From the NCBI RefSeq assembly GCF_022385335.1, contig NZ_CP092431.1, positions 7,378,001 to 7,442,000 on the forward strand: DNA of 64,000 nt, read 5' to 3'. The notes under the pieces are model-generated. The model made no database searches. It had not been told where the DNA came from and was given only the letters and a program-made list of their open reading frames with translations. The translations under genes and the position numbers were made by a program. Positions 16,707 through 27,015 of the stretch are shown in pieces; position 1 is the first letter of the stretch; each line of letters begins with the position of its first letter. The DNA is from Streptomyces deccanensis (lineage in GTDB: Bacteria; Actinomycetota; Actinomycetes; Streptomycetales; Streptomycetaceae).

Positions 16707-17990
16707 ATGAGCGACAGTCCAGCCCCTCTCGCCGATCCGCATCTCGTCTACGACCCGGTCGACGGCGTACGGGACGTAGTGATCCTCGGATCGACCGGAT
16801 CGATCGGCACCCAGGCCATCGACCTCGTCCTGCGCAACCCGGACCGCTTCCGCGTCACCGGGCTCTCCGCCGCCGGAGGGCGGGTGGAGCTGCTGGCCGA
16901 GCAGGCGCACCGCCTGCGGGTGCGGACCGTCGCCGTCGCCCGCGAGGACGCCGTACCGGCCCTGCGTGAGGCCCTGGCCACGGCGTACGGCACCGCGGAG
17001 CCGCTGCCCGAGATCCTCGCCGGCCCGGACGCCGCCACCCACCTCGCCGCCTCCACCTGCCACACCGTGCTCAACGGCATCACCGGCTCCATCGGCCTCG
17101 CCCCGACCCTCGCGGCCCTGGAAGCCGGCCGCACCCTCGCGCTCGCCAACAAGGAGTCGCTCATCGTCGGCGGCCCGCTGGTGAAGGCCGTGGCGAAGCC
17201 GGGCCAGATCATCCCGGTCGACTCCGAGCACGCCGCCCTCTTCCAGGCCCTCGCCTCCGGTACCCGCGCCGACGTACGCAAGCTCGTCGTCACCGCCTCC
17301 GGGGGCCCCTTCCGCGGCCGTACGAAGGCGGAACTGGCCGATGTGACGCCCGCCGACGCGCTCGCGCACCCCACCTGGGCCATGGGCCCGGTCATCACCG
17401 TGAACTCCGCGACCCTCGTCAACAAGGGCCTGGAGGTCATCGAGGCGCACCTCCTCTACGACATTCCCTTCGACCGCATTGAGGTCGTCGTGCACCCCCA
17501 GTCGTATGTCCACTCGATGGTTGAGTTCACGGACGGATCGACGATGGCCCAGGCGACGCCCCCCGACATGCGCGGCCCCATCGCCATCGGCCTCGGCTGG
17601 CCGCAGCGCGTCCCCGACGCCGCGCCCGCCTTCGACTGGACCAAGGCGTCCACCTGGGAGTTCTTCCCCCTCGACAACGACGCGTTCCCGTCCGTAGGGC
17701 TCGCCCGGCACGTGGGCGAGCTCGCGGGCACCGCCCCCGCGGTGTTCAATGCGGCGAACGAGGAGTGCGTCGACGCGTTCCTGCACGGCGGCCTCAGGTT
17801 CGACGCGATCATGGAGACCGTCACACGGGTCGTCGAGGAGCACGGCACCCCCGCGGCGGGAACTTCCCTCACCGTGGCGGACGTCCTCGAAGCGGAGACC
17901 TGGGCGCGCGCCAGGGCCCGTGAGCTGACCACATCGACCATCTCGACCGGCAAACCCACCGAGCGGACGACCGCGGAGGCCCGTGCATGA
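16707..17990 (+). CDS. dxr: 1-deoxy-D-xylulose 5-phosphate reductoisomerase
   Basis: 427 residues. It catalyses the NADPH-dependent conversion of DXP to MEP, the committed step of the non-mevalonate isoprenoid pathway. The NADPH-binding loop is [17 protein letters not shown] near residue 25; the metal/substrate motifs NKESLIVGG and [10 protein letters not shown] and the ASGGPFR loop are all present. It starts at ATG 16707 after a run of six G. The stop overlaps the ATG of the M50 protease gene by four bases (ATGA), so the two are translationally coupled, and ispG follows in the same direction. Confidence 0.97.
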   Translation: MSDSPAPLADPHLVYDPVDGVRDVVILGSTGSIGTQAIDLVLRNPDRFRVTGLSAAGGRVELLAEQAHRLRVRTVAVAREDAVPALREALATAYGTAEPLPEILAGPDAATHLAASTCHTVLNGITGSIGLAPTLAALEAGRTLALANKESLIVGGPLVKAVAKPGQIIPVDSEHAALFQALASGTRADVRKLVVTASGGPFRGRTKAELADVTPADALAHPTWAMGPVITVNSATLVNKGLEVIEAHLLYDIPFDRIEVVVHPQSYVHSMVEFTDGSTMAQATPPDMRGPIAIGLGWPQRVPDAAPAFDWTKASTWEFFPLDNDAFPSVGLARHVGELAGTAPAVFNAANEECVDAFLHGGLRFDAIMETVTRVVEEHGTPAAGTSLTVADVLEAETWARARARELTTSTISTGKPTERTTAEARA

Positions 17991-19291
17991 CGACCCTGAT
18001 GTTCATCCTCGGCATAGTGGTCTTCGTGATCGGCCTGGCGTTCTCGATCGCGTGGCACGAGCTGGGCCACTTCTCCACCGCCAAGCTCTTCGGCGTCCGC
18101 GTGCCCCAGTTCATGGTGGGCTTCGGACCCACCCTCTGGTCGAAGAAGAAGGGCGAGACCGAGTACGGCGTCAAGGCGATCCCGCTCGGCGGCTACATCC
18201 GCATGATCGGCATGATCCCGCCCGGCGAGGACGGCCGGATCGAGAGCCGCTCGACCTCCCCGTGGCGCGTGATGATCGAGGACGCCCGCGCGGCCTCCTT
18301 CGAGGAACTCCAGCCGGGCGACGAGAAGCGGCTCTTCTACACGCGCAAGCCCTGGAAGCGCGTCATCGTGATGTTCGCCGGGCCCTTCATGAACCTGGTC
18401 CTGGCCGTCGTGATCTTCGTCGGCGTGATGATGACGTTCGGCGCGCAGACCCAGACGACCACGGTCAGCAAGGTCTCCGACTGTGTCATCGAGGCCAGCG
18501 AGAACCGCTCCAAGTGCCGGACCGGCGACGAGGAGGCCCCCGCCAAGGCCGCGGGCCTGAAGCCCGGCGACAAGATCGTCGCGTTCAACGGCGATCCCGT
18601 CGACGACTGGGCCGCCCTGCAGTCCGACATCCGCTCCAACCCCGGCAAGCAGGTCACCGTCACCGTCGACCGCGACGGCAAGGAACTCGACCTCACCGCC
18701 ACCCTGGTGAAGAACCAGGTCAGCAAGACCGACGGCAACGGCGGCTACGTCGCCGACAAGTACGTCTCCGCCGGCTGGTTCGGCTTCACCCCCGCCTCCG
18801 GCATCGTCCCGCTCTCCTTCGGCGAGTCCGTCGACCGCATGGGCGACATGATGGAGAACGGCGTCGAGTCCCTGCTCTCCCTGCCCGCCAAGGTCCCCGC
18901 CCTGTGGGACGCCACCTTCGGCGACGGCGAGCGCGAGGCCGACTCGCCCATGGGCGTGGTCGGCGCGGCCCGCGTCGGCGGCGAGATCTTCACCATGGAC
19001 ATCCCCGCCACCCAGCAGCTCGCCAGCTTCCTCATCCTGCTGGCCGGCTTCAACCTCTCCCTCTTCCTGTTCAACATGCTTCCGCTCCTGCCGCTCGACG
19101 GCGGCCACATCGCGGGCGCTCTGTGGGAGTCGCTGCGCCGCAACGCGGCCAAGGTGCTCCGCCGGCCCGACCCCGGCCCGTTCGACGTGGCGAAGCTGAT
19201 GCCCGTCGCCTACGTCGTGGCCGGCATCTTCGTCTGCTTCACCCTCCTGGTGCTGATCGCGGACCTCGTGAACCCGGTGCGCATCTCGTAG
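17987..19291 (+). CDS. Site-2 protease (M50 family, RseP/Rip1-like) intramembrane metalloprotease
   Basis: 434 residues. HELGH at residues 24-28 in the first membrane helix and [13 protein letters not shown] in the third provide the zinc ligands and active site of M50 proteases. Between them a PDZ domain is visible ([16 protein letters not shown], near residues 185-200), as in RseP and mycobacterial Rip1, which release membrane-bound anti-sigma factors by regulated intramembrane proteolysis. The last helix is at the C-terminus. The link with dxr and ispG is widespread in actinobacteria and does not by itself imply a joint function. Confidence 0.95.
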   Translation: MTTLMFILGIVVFVIGLAFSIAWHELGHFSTAKLFGVRVPQFMVGFGPTLWSKKKGETEYGVKAIPLGGYIRMIGMIPPGEDGRIESRSTSPWRVMIEDARAASFEELQPGDEKRLFYTRKPWKRVIVMFAGPFMNLVLAVVIFVGVMMTFGAQTQTTTVSKVSDCVIEASENRSKCRTGDEEAPAKAAGLKPGDKIVAFNGDPVDDWAALQSDIRSNPGKQVTVTVDRDGKELDLTATLVKNQVSKTDGNGGYVADKYVSAGWFGFTPASGIVPLSFGESVDRMGDMMENGVESLLSLPAKVPALWDATFGDGEREADSPMGVVGAARVGGEIFTMDIPATQQLASFLILLAGFNLSLFLFNMLPLLPLDGGHIAGALWESLRRNAAKVLRRPDPGPFDVAKLMPVAYVVAGIFVCFTLLVLIADLVNPVRIS

Positions 19292-19305
19292 TCATCCGAC
19301 GTTCA

Positions 19306-19345
19306 CGGCGGCCGGGCACACTCACACGGTGGAGCCCGGCCGCCG
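19306..19345 (+). terminator. Perfect 12-bp hairpin between protease gene and ispG
   Basis: CGGCGGCCGGGC (19306-19317) and GCCCGGCCGCCG (19334-19345) pair perfectly around a 16-base loop, 14 bases after the protease stop. It would terminate or attenuate transcription before ispG, which then needs its own promoter in 19346-19450. Confidence 0.7.
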
Positions 19346-19450
19346 GGGACGGTGATGTGCTCGGGTGCCCGCCGGTGCCGTAATCTCGAAGCCTGGAGCC
19401 CGCCCGTACCGGGACCCGATCCTGATCCACAACTTGGGGTTGCACAGCAG

Positions 19451-20608
<1,158 letters not shown>

Positions 20609-20625
20609 GGAGAACTCGGCGTCTT

Positions 20626-20676
20626 CTGAAGATCGGCCCGACAGGGCCGTCTTCAGGGGCGCGGGGAACTGCGCGA
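20626..20676 (+). repeat. Dispersed intergenic repeat: hairpin plus tail (copy 3), probable ispG terminator
   Basis: CTGAAGATCGGCCC (20626-20639) pairs across GACA with GGGCCGTCTTCAG (20644-20656), one bulged base, and is followed at once by the family tail GGGGCGCGGGGAACTGCGCG at 20656-20675. It starts 18 bases after the ispG stop. Confidence 0.85.
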
Positions 20677-20798
20677 CAAGCCACGACGCACCCGCACCCG
20701 CCAACGCACAGGAGCCCCCGAGTTCTGAGGCGCCCCCGCACAGCCCGGCAGGGTATCGTGCCAAGACCAGCGCAGACCCCAGGGTGAGGCCCCCGCAC

Positions 20799-21653
20799 GT
20801 GTTGACCCAGACCACCACCAGGGTCCTCGAACCGAGTGACCTGGACGCCGCACTCGCCGTCCTGGACCGAGACCCCGTCGCGAACGCCTTCGTGACCTCC
20901 CGCGTCCAGGTCGCCGGGCTGGACCCGTGGCGGCTGGGCGGCGAGATGTGGGGCTGGTACGAGGACGGCGCCCTGACCTCCCTCTGCTACGCCGGCGCCA
21001 ACCTCGTCCCCATCTGCGCCACCCCCCGCGCCGTGCGCGCCTTCGCCGACCGCGCCCGCCGGGCCGGCCGCCGCTGCTCCTCGGTCGTCGGCCCCGCCGA
21101 ACCCACCGCCCAGCTCTGGCGCCTCCTCGAACCCAGCTGGGGCCCGGCCCGTGAGATCCGCTCGCACCAGCCCCTCATGGTCACCGACCGGCTGCCCGAC
21201 CCCGCAGAGGTCACCCCCGACCCGTACGTCCGCCGGATCCGCAAGGACGAGATGGACACGATCATGCCGGCGTGCGTCGCGATGTTCACCGAGGAGGTCG
21301 GCGTCTCCCCGCTGGCCGGCGACGGCGGACTCCTCTACCAGGCCCGGGTCGCCGAACTCGTGGGCTCCGGCCGCTCCTTCGCCCGCCTCGACGCCGACGG
21401 CCGCGTCGTCTTCAAGGCCGAGATCGGCGCCGCCACCCCCCAGGCCTGCCAGATCCAGGGCGTCTGGGTCGCCCCCGAGTACCGGGGCCAGGGCCTCGCG
21501 GCCCCCGGCATGGCAGCGGTCCTCCGCTACGCCCTGGCCGACGTGGCCCCCTTGGTCAGCCTCTACGTCAACGACTTCAACACGGCGGCGCGGCGCACGT
21601 ACCAGAGGGTGGGCTTCCAAGAGGTGGGCGCCTTCATGAGCGTGCTGTTCTGA
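20799..21653 (+). CDS. GNAT acetyltransferase with DUF4081-type N-terminal domain
   Basis: 284 residues. The N-terminal half (residues 1 to ~130) is of the DUF4081 type found in actinobacterial proteins next to ispG: VLEPSDLDAALAVLDRDPVANAFVTSRV. The C-terminal half is a GNAT fold with the acetyl-CoA loop VAPEYRGQGLAAPGM near residue 225-240. GTG 20799 is preferred to GTG 20784 because GGTGAGG lies 9 bases before it. The acceptor is unknown; the conserved position between ispG and proS is typical of Streptomyces. Confidence 0.88.
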   Translation: MLTQTTTRVLEPSDLDAALAVLDRDPVANAFVTSRVQVAGLDPWRLGGEMWGWYEDGALTSLCYAGANLVPICATPRAVRAFADRARRAGRRCSSVVGPAEPTAQLWRLLEPSWGPAREIRSHQPLMVTDRLPDPAEVTPDPYVRRIRKDEMDTIMPACVAMFTEEVGVSPLAGDGGLLYQARVAELVGSGRSFARLDADGRVVFKAEIGAATPQACQIQGVWVAPEYRGQGLAAPGMAAVLRYALADVAPLVSLYVNDFNTAARRTYQRVGFQEVGAFMSVLF

Positions 21654-21696
21654 GGTTCGGCCGCGGAGGGCTCCGCTTCTGCACGCCGGGCAAGGT

Positions 21697-21730
21697 GCGC
21701 GCCCCAAAAGGGGCGCGGGGAACTGCGCGA
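21697..21730 (+). repeat. Dispersed intergenic repeat: hairpin plus tail (copy 4)
   Basis: CGCGCCCC pairs across AAAA with GGGGCGCG (21698-21717), and the 3' arm is the beginning of the tail GGGGCGCGGGGAACTGCGCG at 21710-21729. It lies between the two GNAT genes. A second small stem (GCGGAGGGCTCCGC, 21662-21675) lies just before it; both may terminate the first GNAT transcript. Confidence 0.8.
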
Positions 21731-21776
21731 CCAGCCACATCCAGCCCGCACCCCGCAGACACCCAGAACCCCCCTG

Positions 21777-21782
21777 TAGCAT
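21777..21782 (+). promoter_or_regulatory. Candidate -10 box of a leaderless promoter
   Basis: TAGCAT matches TANNNT and ends 7 bases before the ATG at 21790. No RBS is present, which supports a leaderless transcript of the second GNAT gene. A -35 box is not recognisable. Confidence 0.5.
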
Positions 21783-21789
21783 CCGCAAC

Positions 21790-22320
21790 ATGGACCTCGT
21801 CATCGGCCCCTTGGACCTCTCCGCCCACGTAGACGAGGCCCTGGCAGTGCAAGCCGTAGCCTTCGGCCTGGGCCCGGACGAGGTGGCCGTCCGCCGCCAG
21901 ATCGTCCTCCGCCACATGACCTACCCGGGGGCCAGAGCCCTCGGCGCGACGACCGGAGGCCGACTCGTCGGCTTCGTCTACGGCATGCCCAACGACCGCA
22001 CCCACTGGTGGTCCACCGTCGTCGAGCCCTACCTCCGCGCCCTCGGCCACGACCACTGGCTGGACGACTCCTTCGTCATCACCGAACTGCACGTCCACCC
22101 CCGCCACCAGAACCACGGCATCGGCCGCGCCCTCATCACCACCATCACCGACAGCGCCGTCGAACCCCGTTCGATCCTCTCCGCGATCGACGTCGACAGC
22201 CCGGCCCGCGGCCTCTACCACTCCCTCGGCTACACCGACCTCGCCCGCCGGGTCGTCTTCCCCAGCGCCCCCAAGCCGTACGCGGTGATGGGCGCCCCCC
22301 TGCCCCTGCGGCGCCGATAG
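21790..22320 (+). CDS. GNAT family N-acetyltransferase
   Basis: 176 residues, a single GNAT domain. The acetyl-CoA pyrophosphate loop is [14 protein letters not shown] near residue 100-113, preceded by the beta-4 strand FVITELHV, and the C-terminal strand carries [10 protein letters not shown]. Substrate is unknown. It lies between the DUF4081-type GNAT and proS, but each neighbour is separated by a terminator or a promoter, so it is probably transcribed alone from the leaderless promoter at 21777. Confidence 0.88.
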   Translation: MDLVIGPLDLSAHVDEALAVQAVAFGLGPDEVAVRRQIVLRHMTYPGARALGATTGGRLVGFVYGMPNDRTHWWSTVVEPYLRALGHDHWLDDSFVITELHVHPRHQNHGIGRALITTITDSAVEPRSILSAIDVDSPARGLYHSLGYTDLARRVVFPSAPKPYAVMGAPLPLRRR

Positions 22321-22353
22321 CCGACCCGCCGCCCCCCTCCGCCACCACCGGAT

Positions 22354-22383
22354 TTCCACGGGCCCCCGCCCCCCGGCTAACCT
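22354..22383 (+). promoter_or_regulatory. Candidate vegetative-type promoter of proS
   Basis: TTCCAC (22354-22359) and TAACCT (22378-22383) are spaced by 18 bases, an acceptable HrdB-type -35/-10 pair, about 38 bases before the proS ATG. The -35 box is a poor match, so this is a suggestion only. Confidence 0.4.
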
Positions 22384-22421
22384 CCTGCCATCACCCGATC
22401 CCGGCAGGAGTACGAGAAGCC

Positions 22422-24128
22422 ATGGCGAACGCACCGGTCCAGCGCATGTCCCAGTTGATGGCGAAGACGCTGCGCGACGACCCCGCGGACGCCGAGGTGC
22501 TCAGCCACAAACTCCTCGTCCGCGCCGGTTACGTGCGCCGCACGGCGGCCGGCGTGTGGACCTGGCTGCCGCTCGGCAAGAAGGTCCTCGCCAACGTGGA
22601 GCGCATCGTCCGCGAGGAGATGGACGCGATCGGCGCCCAGGAGGTGCTGCTCCCCGCGCTGCTGCCGAAGGAGCCCTACGAGGCGACGGGCCGCTGGGAC
22701 GAGTACGGCCCGGAGCTGTTCCGCCTGAAGGACCGCAAGGGCGGCGACTACCTCCTCGGCCCCACCCACGAGGAGATCTTCACGCTGATCGTGAAGGACC
22801 AGGCGTCCTCCTACAAGGACCTGCCGGTGATCCTCTACCAGATCCAGACGAAGTTCCGTGACGAGGCCCGCCCCCGCGCCGGCATCCTGCGCGGCCGTGA
22901 GTTCCTGATGAAGGACTCCTACTCCTTCGACACCGAGGACGAGGGCCTGGCCCAGTCGTACGCCCTGCACCGCCAGGCGTACCAGAAGGTGTTCGAGCGC
23001 CTCGGCCTCGACTACCGCATCTGCGCCGCCACGGCGGGCGCGATGGGCGGCTCGAAGTCGGAGGAGTTCCTGGCCCCGGCCGGCGCCGGCGAGGACACCT
23101 TCGCGGACTGCCCGGCGTGCGACTTCGCGGCCAACACCGAGGCCATCACGTTCGAGTTGAAGCCGGTGGACGCCGACGGCGTGCCCGCCCTCGAGGAGAT
23201 CCCGACCCCGGACACCCCGGCCATCGAGACCCTCGCCGCGCACCTCGGCGTCGAGGCCTCCGCCACCCTGAAGAACCTCCTCGTGAAGGTCGACGGCGAG
23301 ATCGTCGCCGTCGGCGTCCCCGGCGACCGCGAGGTCGACATGGGCAAGGTCGAGGCGCACTTCGCCCCGGCGGTCGTCGAGATGGTCACCGAGGCGGACT
23401 TCGCCGGCCGCCCCGACCTGGTCCGCGGCTACGTCGGCCCGCAGGGCCTCGGCGAGAAGGTCACCTACATCGCCGACCCGCGCGTCGCCCCGGGCACCGC
23501 CTGGATCACGGGCGCCAACAAGCCCGGCACGCACGCCAAGAACGTCGTCGCGGGCCGCGACTTCGAGGTCGGCGAGTACGTCGACGTCGTGGTGGTCCAG
23601 GAGGGCGACCCCTGCCCCAACTGCGGTACCGGCCTCAAGCTGGACCGCGCCATCGAGATCGGCCACATCTTCCAGCTCGGCCGCAAGTACGCCGACGCCC
23701 TCAAGCTCGACGTCCTCGGCCAGAACGGCAAGCCCGTCCGCGTCACCATGGGTTCGTACGGCATCGGCGTCTCCCGCGCGGTCGCCGCCCTCGCCGAGCA
23801 GTCCGCCGACGACAAGGGCCTGTGCTGGCCCGCCGAGGTCGCCCCGGCCGACGTCCACGTCGTCGCGGCCGGCAAGGCCCTCCAGACCGAACTGGCCCTC
23901 GACGTCTCCGAGAAGCTGCGGGCGGCCGGCCTCCGCGTCCTGGTCGACGACCGCGCGGGCGTCTCCCCGGGCGTGAAGTTCACCGACTCGGAGCTGATCG
24001 GCGTACCGAAGATCCTGGTCGCCGGCCGCCGTTCCGCCGAGGGGGTCCTGGAGCTGAAGGACCGCCGCACCGGTGAGCGTGAGGAACTGACGGTCGACGA
24101 GGCGATCGCCCGCCTCACCACCGCCTGA
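22422..24128 (+). CDS. proS: Prolyl-tRNA synthetase
   Basis: 568 residues, the bacterial-type enzyme with an editing insertion. Class II motifs are visible: RVGYV-like start [20 protein letters not shown] near residue 27, motif 2 with [23 protein letters not shown] near 145, and motif 3 [13 protein letters not shown] near 445. The region about residues 240-390 is the YbaK-like domain that removes misacylated alanine ([14 protein letters not shown]). The open frame extends upstream through the previous gene, but ATG 22422 gives the canonical protein start ([13 protein letters not shown] just inside). Confidence 0.97.
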   Translation: MANAPVQRMSQLMAKTLRDDPADAEVLSHKLLVRAGYVRRTAAGVWTWLPLGKKVLANVERIVREEMDAIGAQEVLLPALLPKEPYEATGRWDEYGPELFRLKDRKGGDYLLGPTHEEIFTLIVKDQASSYKDLPVILYQIQTKFRDEARPRAGILRGREFLMKDSYSFDTEDEGLAQSYALHRQAYQKVFERLGLDYRICAATAGAMGGSKSEEFLAPAGAGEDTFADCPACDFAANTEAITFELKPVDADGVPALEEIPTPDTPAIETLAAHLGVEASATLKNLLVKVDGEIVAVGVPGDREVDMGKVEAHFAPAVVEMVTEADFAGRPDLVRGYVGPQGLGEKVTYIADPRVAPGTAWITGANKPGTHAKNVVAGRDFEVGEYVDVVVVQEGDPCPNCGTGLKLDRAIEIGHIFQLGRKYADALKLDVLGQNGKPVRVTMGSYGIGVSRAVAALAEQSADDKGLCWPAEVAPADVHVVAAGKALQTELALDVSEKLRAAGLRVLVDDRAGVSPGVKFTDSELIGVPKILVAGRRSAEGVLELKDRRTGEREELTVDEAIARLTTA

Positions 24129-24184
24129 AGGAAACCCTCAGAGAGTTCTTCCGGGGCGTATAGCCGCCTCACAGATTTCTCTCA

Positions 24185-24238
24185 GACCGTTCCCCGACCG
24201 TAGGGCGTGACAGAACGTCACTACGGAGGGGAACGGTC
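24185..24238 (+). promoter_or_regulatory. 21-bp stem-loop that buries the RBS of the apbE operon
   Basis: Three consecutive helices can form: 24185-24195 with 24228-24238 (11 bp, GACCGTTCCCC / GGGGAACGGTC), 24198-24202 with 24222-24226 (CCGTA / TACGG), and 24207-24211 with 24217-24221 (GTGAC / GTCAC) closing a 5-base loop. Only a small internal loop and a 4-base bulge interrupt them. The Shine-Dalgarno GGAGGGG at 24225-24231 lies almost wholly in the 3' arm, and the stem ends one base before the ATG at 24239. This is what a translation-control switch would look like; a DNA operator or pure coincidence are alternatives. Confidence 0.7.
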
Positions 24239-24553
24239 ATGACGCCCAGAGGACGAGGTGCCGTCGCGGGCATCCGCAGAGGCGCCCGGCGTACGGCGGC
24301 CACCGCGGCGGCGGTGACGCTCGCGGCGGCCGCCGGCATGTTCGCGCTGATCGGCACGGTGCAGGCGGACACGGCCACCACCGCGAGCGGCAGCGGCACG
24401 AGTTCGACGTCGTCGACGACGACCGGCGACACCGCCACGAGCACGGGCACGGGCATCAGCACGGACTCCTCCTCGGACCTCCGGTCCTCCTCCGACGGCA
24501 TGTCGTCCATCACGGGCGACGACTCGGCCGACTCGACCTCGGGGGCGTCGTGA
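24239..24553 (+). CDS. Small secreted Ser/Thr-rich protein in the apbE operon
   Basis: 104 residues. A basic start and the hydrophobic stretch TAATAAAVTLAAAAGMFALIG (about residues 19-39) form a signal peptide or anchor; after VQADTA the protein is almost only Ser, Thr, Gly, Asp and Ala. No domain is recognisable. It overlaps apbE by four bases (GTGA at 24550-24553), so the two proteins are made together; a possible role is as a carrier or extracellular spacer for an ApbE-modified partner, which is only a guess. Translation should depend on the upstream hairpin. Low complexity limits confidence in the function, not in the gene. Confidence 0.75.
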   Translation: MTPRGRGAVAGIRRGARRTAATAAAVTLAAAAGMFALIGTVQADTATTASGSGTSSTSSTTTGDTATSTGTGISTDSSSDLRSSSDGMSSITGDDSADSTSGAS

Positions 24554-25545
24554 CGACCGTGCCGACGACGCCATCGCGCTCCACGGCCGCCGCCGACTGG
24601 CGGGCCCTCGGGACGACCGTCCGCCTGGTCACCACGGACCCGGCCCTGCTCGACTCCTGCAATCTGCTCCTGGCCCGGCACCTGGCCGAGGTCGACGCCG
24701 CGTGCAGCCGTTTCCGCGAGGACTCGGAGCTGACGGCGCTCAACACGGCCGAAGGCCGACCCGTGCGGGTCAGCCCGCTGCTGGCCGAGGCCCTGGCGGT
24801 GGCCCTGCGCGCCGCCCGCGCCACGGACGGCGCGGTGGACCCCACGGTCGGCTCGGCGACGGAGGCACTCGGCTACGACCGTGACTTCACCCTGGTCCAG
24901 GAGGACGACCGCCCCGTACGCCTCGCGGTGCGACGTGTGCCGGGCTGGAGCCAGGTCGACCTGGACCGCGCCACGAACACGGTGACCCTCCCGCCCGGCG
25001 TCCGCCTCGACCTGGGCGCCACGGCCAAGGCCTGGGCCGCAGACAGGGCGGCGCGCACGCTGGCCCGGGCGGCCGGCTGCGGCATCCTGGTCAGCCTCGG
25101 CGGCGACACGGCCGTGGCGGGCGAACCCCCGGCCGGCGGCTGGCGCATCCGCGTGCAGGACGACATGGCCCCGGTCGAGCGACTCCCCGAGCACGGCACG
25201 TACGTCACGGTCGGCATCCGCAGCGGCGGCCTCGCCACCTCCGGCACCACCGCCCGCCGCCGGCGCCGCGGCGACCACCACCTCCACCACATCGTCGACC
25301 CCCGCACGGGCCGACCGGCCACGACCCCCTGGCGCACCGTCTCGGTCGCCGCCGCCACCTGCGCCGACGCCAACGCCGCCTCCACGGCGGCCCTGGTGAA
25401 GGGCGAGAGCGCGGTCCGCCGGCTCTCCCGCCTCGGCCTCCCGGCCCGTCTGGTCACCCATGAGGGCACGGTCGTCACGACACCGGGCTGGCCCTCCCGG
25501 GCACCGCGAGCGGACCCGCCTCCGGCAGCGGAGCCCAGCGCATGA
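24550..25545 (+). CDS. FAD:protein FMN transferase (ApbE family)
   Basis: 331 residues. ApbE proteins attach FMN covalently to Thr/Ser of target flavoproteins using FAD. Family segments are in order: DAACSRFREDSELTALN near residue 50, ATDGAVDPTVGSATEALGYD near 95, the Mg-site DLGATAKAWAADRAA near 155, SLGGDTAVAG near 180, then LATSGTTARR and HHIVDPRTGRPA near 260. There is no N-terminal lipobox here, so unlike many ApbE proteins it looks cytoplasmic or is anchored via its partner. The only gene coupled to it is the small Ser/Thr-rich secreted protein; no FMN-binding acceptor domain is encoded nearby. Confidence 0.92.
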   Translation: MTTVPTTPSRSTAAADWRALGTTVRLVTTDPALLDSCNLLLARHLAEVDAACSRFREDSELTALNTAEGRPVRVSPLLAEALAVALRAARATDGAVDPTVGSATEALGYDRDFTLVQEDDRPVRLAVRRVPGWSQVDLDRATNTVTLPPGVRLDLGATAKAWAADRAARTLARAAGCGILVSLGGDTAVAGEPPAGGWRIRVQDDMAPVERLPEHGTYVTVGIRSGGLATSGTTARRRRRGDHHLHHIVDPRTGRPATTPWRTVSVAAATCADANAASTAALVKGESAVRRLSRLGLPARLVTHEGTVVTTPGWPSRAPRADPPPAAEPSA

Positions 25546-25586
25546 GCGACGAGATCCTCTGGAGAATCAGCCCTCATCCGCCCGGG

Positions 25587-26519
25587 TCAAAGCCAGTCGG
25601 CGAACTCCAGCAACAACTCCGCGTCCCTGGGCCGCCCCACGCGGCGCGCCCGTACCCCCGACTCCACGGCCCGGAACAGCGTCCACCCCCGCAGCCGCTC
25701 CTGATCCACCTCGAGCGACTCGGCCAACTTCTTCACCCGCCGCCGAGTGATCGCCGCCCCCGAGGGCGAGGCGATCAGATCCTCCACCCGGTCCCGCACC
25801 AGACGCGCCAGATCGAACGCGCACTCGCCCACCACCGGGTCCGGCCCCACCGCCAGCCACGGCAACCGCTCCCCGGCCAGCACCTTGCTCTGCCGGAACG
25901 TCCCGTGCAGCAAGCGTTCCTCGGGCGCGGAATCCAGCAGTTCCGCACGGACCCCGAGGGCAGCGTCGACCAGCCCCCGCACCTCGGAGTCCTCCTCGGC
26001 GCCCGCCCGCAGGGCCTCCGCCTGCCGCTCCGTCCGCTCGGCGACGGTCTCGAAGACATGCGCCTCGGGCGGCTCGACCCACAGCCGTCGCAGGGTCGCG
26101 GCCGCCTCCAGCAGCGCCTTCGCCTCGGGCAGCGTCCGCACCGACAGATCGGGACGCAGCCGCTCCAGCAGCAGCACACCCTGGCTGTCCCCGGGGTTGA
26201 GCAGGTGCACCGCGCCCCGCCCGTCCCAGTGCGCGAGGGCCGCCCGCTCGGCCTCCGGCCGGGCCCGTCCGGGCGCCAGCTTGAGCACGGCAGGCGTGTC
26301 GTCGATCATCCGCACCAGGAGTACGAGACTGCTGCGGCCACCGGGTGCCTGCACCCGCTCCACGGTCAACTCGCGTAGATCCACGGCCTGTTGAAGCAGC
26401 CCGGGAAGGTTTTCCAGCCACTCGCCGACGCCGTCACCACCCTCCGGCCGACGGGTCTCGGCGAGCGCTCGCACCAGCCGCCGCGGCGGTTCGAAGTCCT
26501 CGAAAGCCATGCGAGCCAT
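25587..26519 (-). CDS. Aminoglycoside/hydroxyurea phosphotransferase-like protein lacking catalytic residues (probable pseudokinase)
   Basis: 310 residues with the APH(6)/StrB-type kinase fold: the N-lobe lysine VLKLA (Lys80) and E91 are kept. The catalytic loop, normally HGD-x(4)-N, reads HGTFRQSKVL (Asp to Thr207, Asn to Lys212), and the metal-binding IDP-x-x-LVGD reads WLAVGPDPVVGE (Asp to Gly225). With these three changes phosphotransfer is unlikely, although the surrounding fold is well kept (CAFDLARLVRDR). The frame is intact and the gene has an RBS, so it is probably expressed for another purpose, such as binding. It converges on apbE with a 41-base gap. Confidence 0.8.
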   Translation of the reverse strand: MARMAFEDFEPPRRLVRALAETRRPEGGDGVGEWLENLPGLLQQAVDLRELTVERVQAPGGRSSLVLLVRMIDDTPAVLKLAPGRARPEAERAALAHWDGRGAVHLLNPGDSQGVLLLERLRPDLSVRTLPEAKALLEAAATLRRLWVEPPEAHVFETVAERTERQAEALRAGAEEDSEVRGLVDAALGVRAELLDSAPEERLLHGTFRQSKVLAGERLPWLAVGPDPVVGECAFDLARLVRDRVEDLIASPSGAAITRRRVKKLAESLEVDQERLRGWTLFRAVESGVRARRVGRPRDAELLLEFADWL

Positions 26520-26559
26520 GGGCGAGCCGTTCCCTTCCGGAGCGTGATGAGGGCCGTGA

Positions 26560-27015
26560 TCAGGTGTGTGGTGTCGCCGACGGGCCGGCGGCGGCCGTCC
26601 GCTCGGCGAGACCAGGGAAGGCTACGCTTCCGCCCCGCCACCGCACCGCCCGCACCGCCGCCTCCCGCAGCGCCTCGGCGGCCGTGGCGCGCCGCTCGCC
26701 CTCGGCCGCCCGCACGAGATCGGAGTACACGCCGGCCACGCGCTCCTCCAGCTCCGCGGCGAGCCGTACGGCGGACTCGGAATCGACCACCCGGAAGGGC
26801 AACGCGTACCCGGCGGCCGCCACGGCGGGCTTGCCGCCCAGATCCCGTACCGCCCGGGCGAGCGCGTCCCGGCGGGCCCGGTGCGCGTCGTACGCCTCCC
26901 GGGCCTCGCGCTGCCGCGCCTCGCCGATCTTCCCGCCGACGACGCCGTAGCCGTACACGGCGGCGTGCTCGGCCCCGAGCGCCGCCTGGACCGCCTTCAG
27001 CTCCCCGCTGCTCAC
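26560..27015 (-). CDS. Ferritin-like DUF4439 domain protein
   Basis: 151 residues, mainly four long helices. The first helix has GAEHAAVYGYGVVGGKI, the mark of the DUF4439 ferritin-like family, with possible metal ligands Glu-His. The gene starts with GTG and overlaps the stop of the preceding lipoprotein gene (GTGA), so both are coupled, and the lipoprotein carries a related helical region. A known fusion partner of DUF4439 is a lipoprotein-like signal part, so here the two halves may work as one complex. Function is unknown. Confidence 0.85.
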   Translation of the reverse strand: MSSGELKAVQAALGAEHAAVYGYGVVGGKIGEARQREAREAYDAHRARRDALARAVRDLGGKPAVAAAGYALPFRVVDSESAVRLAAELEERVAGVYSDLVRAAEGERRATAAEALREAAVRAVRWRGGSVAFPGLAERTAAAGPSATPHT

